Source: Fusibacter paucivorans (lineage in GTDB: Bacteria; Bacillota; Clostridia; Peptostreptococcales; Acidaminobacteraceae). Taken from it: 64,000 bases of DNA. The stretch is taken from the NCBI RefSeq assembly GCF_018390735.1, contig NZ_JAHBCL010000023.1, positions 1 through 64,000 on the forward strand, read 5' to 3'. The notes beneath the pieces are model-generated. The model saw nothing but the letters and a program-made list of their open reading frames with translations, made no database searches and had not been told where the DNA came from. Below, one piece after another: positions 63,401 to 64,000 of the stretch. Position 1 is the stretch's first letter, and every line of letters starts with the position of its first letter. A program made the position numbers and the translations under genes.

Positions 63401-64000
63401 GAACATCTGTCACGGCTCCTGAAAGTACTATTGCGGCCGTCCACTTATGATTGATTGCTGCGAGATCGCTTTGCTGTGTGACGCCTGCGACCTTATACGT
63501 TAATTTTAATACGCCATCTCGCGCTGTTCCCAATGTAAAGATCACTTCGTCAGTATTGAGATTGACGTAATAATTATAATTTGTTTTTTCCGGATCAAAA
63601 CCCGTCGCAGCATCATCCGTCCGCTCAAATGTCCCTGCTTTAAATGACTTGCCTTTAATATTCCCACTGGTATCATACGGCTTGTCGCCAACGGCGGAAA
63701 GTCCTAGAAGCGCTGTGTCGGTTTCATCATGATCGTCGGGAACGTAAGTGCTTATATCCGCAAATACAATATTGCTTTCACTTGTGGTATCGACGTAATT
63801 CTTCGTACTGGACGGTTCATTGGCATCGCCGTATACCGTATGCCCGTAGAGCGTAATCGGCTGCGTCGTACTGCCGAATAAATCACCTGAAAATTTCATC
63901 GCCGGGTTGTAGATGACAACATGCGCCAGTTGATCACAATAGTTAAATACAGATTTACCCATATTTTCAACCGTCGCAGGAAGCTCAATACTTTCCAGCG
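57474..64000 (-). CDS. Giant multidomain SLH surface protein (5' end beyond window)
   Basis: About 2174 codons are visible and the frame is open to the window edge. Residues counted from the ATG at 63962: a leucine-rich-repeat end (LESIELPATVENMG, before and to 25), a cadherin-like sandwich (about 90-205), a surface domain (about 370-560), a second cadherin-like sandwich (about 690-805), DUF4430 (about 820-930), two helical FIVAR-like repeats (about 940-1087), a prenyltransferase-like toroid (about 1100-1380), beta modules (about 1385-1600), a second DUF4430 (about 1617-1745), further beta modules, and three SLH modules (about 1977-2162). The internal ATG is not the true start. Toroid plus DUF4430 is the intrinsic factor/transcobalamin combination. 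Confidence 0.85.
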   Translation of the reverse strand, partial: LESIELPATVENMGKSVFNYCDQLAHVVIYNPAMKFSGDLFGSTTQPITLYGHTVYGDANEPSSTKNYVDTTSESNIVFADISTYVPDDHDETDTALLGLSAVGDKPYDTSGNIKGKSFKAGTFERTDDAATGFDPEKTNYNYYVNLNTDEVIFTLGTARDGVLKLTYKVAGVTQQSDLAAINHKWTAAIVLSGAVTDVQFIVADAADPNVATRYNVHIIKSEMETWGLENIADVWDVEGYYIEGNKTQNTALGFSQQFYEAQDLIAGKSGQKTTEIRSDVFIYKYTQQEAVMYFTISKDSTIAFDTSTGIGNSKIEKLPEAVTTASGVSLDQYKVIFPIADNTIEQLPEIPNVIVTTGDKSSAFSFTLKYRSPYEGVYTPDQIVDFEQGANPNFGANDYDVVGVMEAYGAWNHYLSLGGLGGYLTVKYDEPIKNDMRNPYGIDFMVVGNSFQGGANPEAASVSVSKDGIDWYTLAGQGHYELSTQYETVVLNSGKVAETLMLYRGTLLPSPYTLVGFGYAEIASASKNADSEGRYYITGEPYNPYTVDPFQNVGDVMDIDWAVDQTGKPANLDEISYIRIQNVCDSPFSGLASSEIGTIVRTDNYQSTTDVGTTAAALELAVNGIDVLSKTPDDTSTDGSVSYYEIVLPQATETASVKAKGAGNDNIYINNERSVGVGEFSALFDENGERTIRVILQNDIKEPRLYVIHVKGGAAADFDTSTDLKTVQIAPGDMNLVKNGDQYIGTVENAVESITFKASTRVEAATMKLKAESDSDWILLKQNIRHTHAFPLAVGANTFNLEVTARDGITTAIHTIIITRETKDNDDDDDQITISFEMLDSEGAAWIAAESMTVPEGSSVKYLTDRILQNRGYAFETNAGGTYVASITHPNGTKLIEKDETIGPNSGWMFRVNGIIGDLGYAEYVLEDSDSIQWFYTKDWTKEDTNINPDPDAEALKAAKKEAIAELAAYKNPADYREAEKAMLQQYVQEGTDAINAAADTDGVSAILATYKTSINALKTDAAYIAESALADAKTAAIASLKGYVSADDYREAEQSQLSLLMINGEAAINAATSSETVSSVLLSYKTEIDKLKTDAEYKEEEKTDLDRSHAATANYLLTKVDAPNVGSTFGEWAVMGLARSGAEVPSAYYDQYYSKVAAYVKEHIDSSGSLDGMSSTDNSRLIVALTAIGKNATHVAGYNLTTALENIEYVKWQGINGPIWALIALDSHAYESSIRDTLIETILDGRLADGGWHIDSSQTVSDSDLTGMAIQALAPYYDSNTAVKAAVDEALALLSKKQDNHGDFGSAEANSQIIVALTALKIDPHTNNDFVKNGKSVVDALLQYAIVGGGYSHAIGDSVSQMATEQGYYAITAYNRYRNEASALYDMREIRFTKVTEAVKAAIKVEGNQAKAEVTADQVSDALDKAKAKGADSVTIAAKETGDAKSVTAMLPKAAAKHIADADETISLTVETKSGTVDIPQTALESIVAQVTDSENVAISVDQKSDEELAQIKQNQTIIDANVDTTDAFAVEVSIQAADHKITSFGGQSIKIVLPAGPNHEDGKSYTVFVISDNGTVEAYEGLCIMRGSELVVEVDIAHLSTFVVTKMVVTNDEDDDDNDDPNDEQTNITVTFKLLGATIHNGEGTIQTLRKRNLTTWINTTSVTVPKGSRVGDVFKKVLDANGYRYVGLSSNYIKSITTPSGVKLAQFTNGNLSGWMYTVNGKHPTLGIIEQPVADGDSIIWHYTDDYTQEEGSDKWDDKLNAGSSERSDGASLFDGHLGGSAEMVSAVVRVSGNAATASVTAKQITDALNASKASGSAIIRIAATRIDDADDVKTLLPKTAVKAIADSQKSLVIETKEGSVGMTSETLTAIVSQADGSDVAIAIAGKTADDVKAIGLKAEQAMIVEISITSGGEAVTSFDGNELNLAIPVDDTYLEGKQYVVYIISDDGEVETAEGQCITSGDVLAVKVATTHLSTFAVTNEMAWTNPFEDVSEGAWYYHPVQFVAQQGIAAGKGNGNFDPDGELKRAEFIAMAFKAYGIAADTTVGDNFADAGGAYYSGYLAAAKRLGISSGTDASGTLFSPNAPITRQDLMTMLYRVLDVLDRLPEANTGGKALSDFTDSDEVASYAREAMQTFVEAGKISGYDHKLMPQANITRAQMAQIFYNLLVD

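Noticed and set aside
63900-63962. ATG at 63962 as the true start of the giant gene
   Set aside because: The frame stays open upstream and encodes a leucine-rich-repeat pattern (LESIELPATVEN), so the gene continues beyond the window.

Overview
The window looks like the chromosome of an anaerobic, Gram-positive, low-to-medium GC Firmicute of the class Clostridia. The evidence is an oxygen-sensitive class III ribonucleotide reductase (NrdDG), lipoproteins with clear lipoboxes, S-layer-homology (SLH) surface proteins, strong AGGAGG ribosome sites, many Opp/Dpp peptide transporters, an ECF vitamin transporter, and PadR/MarR/MerR/GntR regulators. No rRNA, tRNA, CRISPR array or insertion sequence was seen. 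The species cannot be named from the sequence.

Positions 1-3640 hold an integron-like gene-cassette array. Three nearly identical 123-bp attC-like sites separate small minus-strand genes of unknown function. In each of three cassettes the 7-mer at the 5' boundary is the exact reverse complement of the 7-mer opening the attC at its own 3' end. This rule also places an attI-like core at 2042-2048, about 140 bp beyond the stop codon of a tyrosine recombinase. The recombinase is co-directional with the cassettes, lacks the insertion typical of IntI, and has an extra HARP-like N-terminal domain.

Positions 4000-11000 hold regulators (AraC, DUF2975/XRE), membrane proteins, a CMD-family protein and glycerol dehydrogenase. 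Positions 11430-21554 form a minus-strand locus: GntR regulator, OppBCDF-A peptide transporter, creatininase-family hydrolase and class III aminotransferase, probably for uptake and breakdown of an amide or peptide-like compound. Positions 22500-25300 carry two MerR regulators, each with a textbook 19-bp-spacer promoter; one is fused to an RDD membrane domain. Positions 25699-28625 are nrdDG behind a cobalamin riboswitch and terminator. Positions 28815-35264 hold a Cthe_2159-type lipoprotein, small membrane proteins, a PadR-methyltransferase pair and a GGDEF protein. Positions 35567-45342 hold a peptidase C26, a second Dpp/Opp system, a PatB-like lyase, a MarR regulator and a PepV-like dipeptidase. 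Positions 45770-51228 hold DUF554, a CoA-disulfide reductase with two rhodanese domains, and an enoyl-CoA hydratase.

Positions 51351-64000 form an operon of a giant SLH surface protein, a second SLH protein, a membrane-anchored DUF4430 protein, EcfT, and a fused EcfA-EcfA'-S transporter. Alpha/alpha-toroid plus DUF4430 is the architecture of vertebrate intrinsic factor and transcobalamin, and the S component looks CbrT-like. I infer a surface cobalamin-capture and uptake system; this fits the B12 riboswitch in the same window.

Most long intergenic gaps contain degenerate tandem repeats with units of 8-38 bp, each gap with its own unit.
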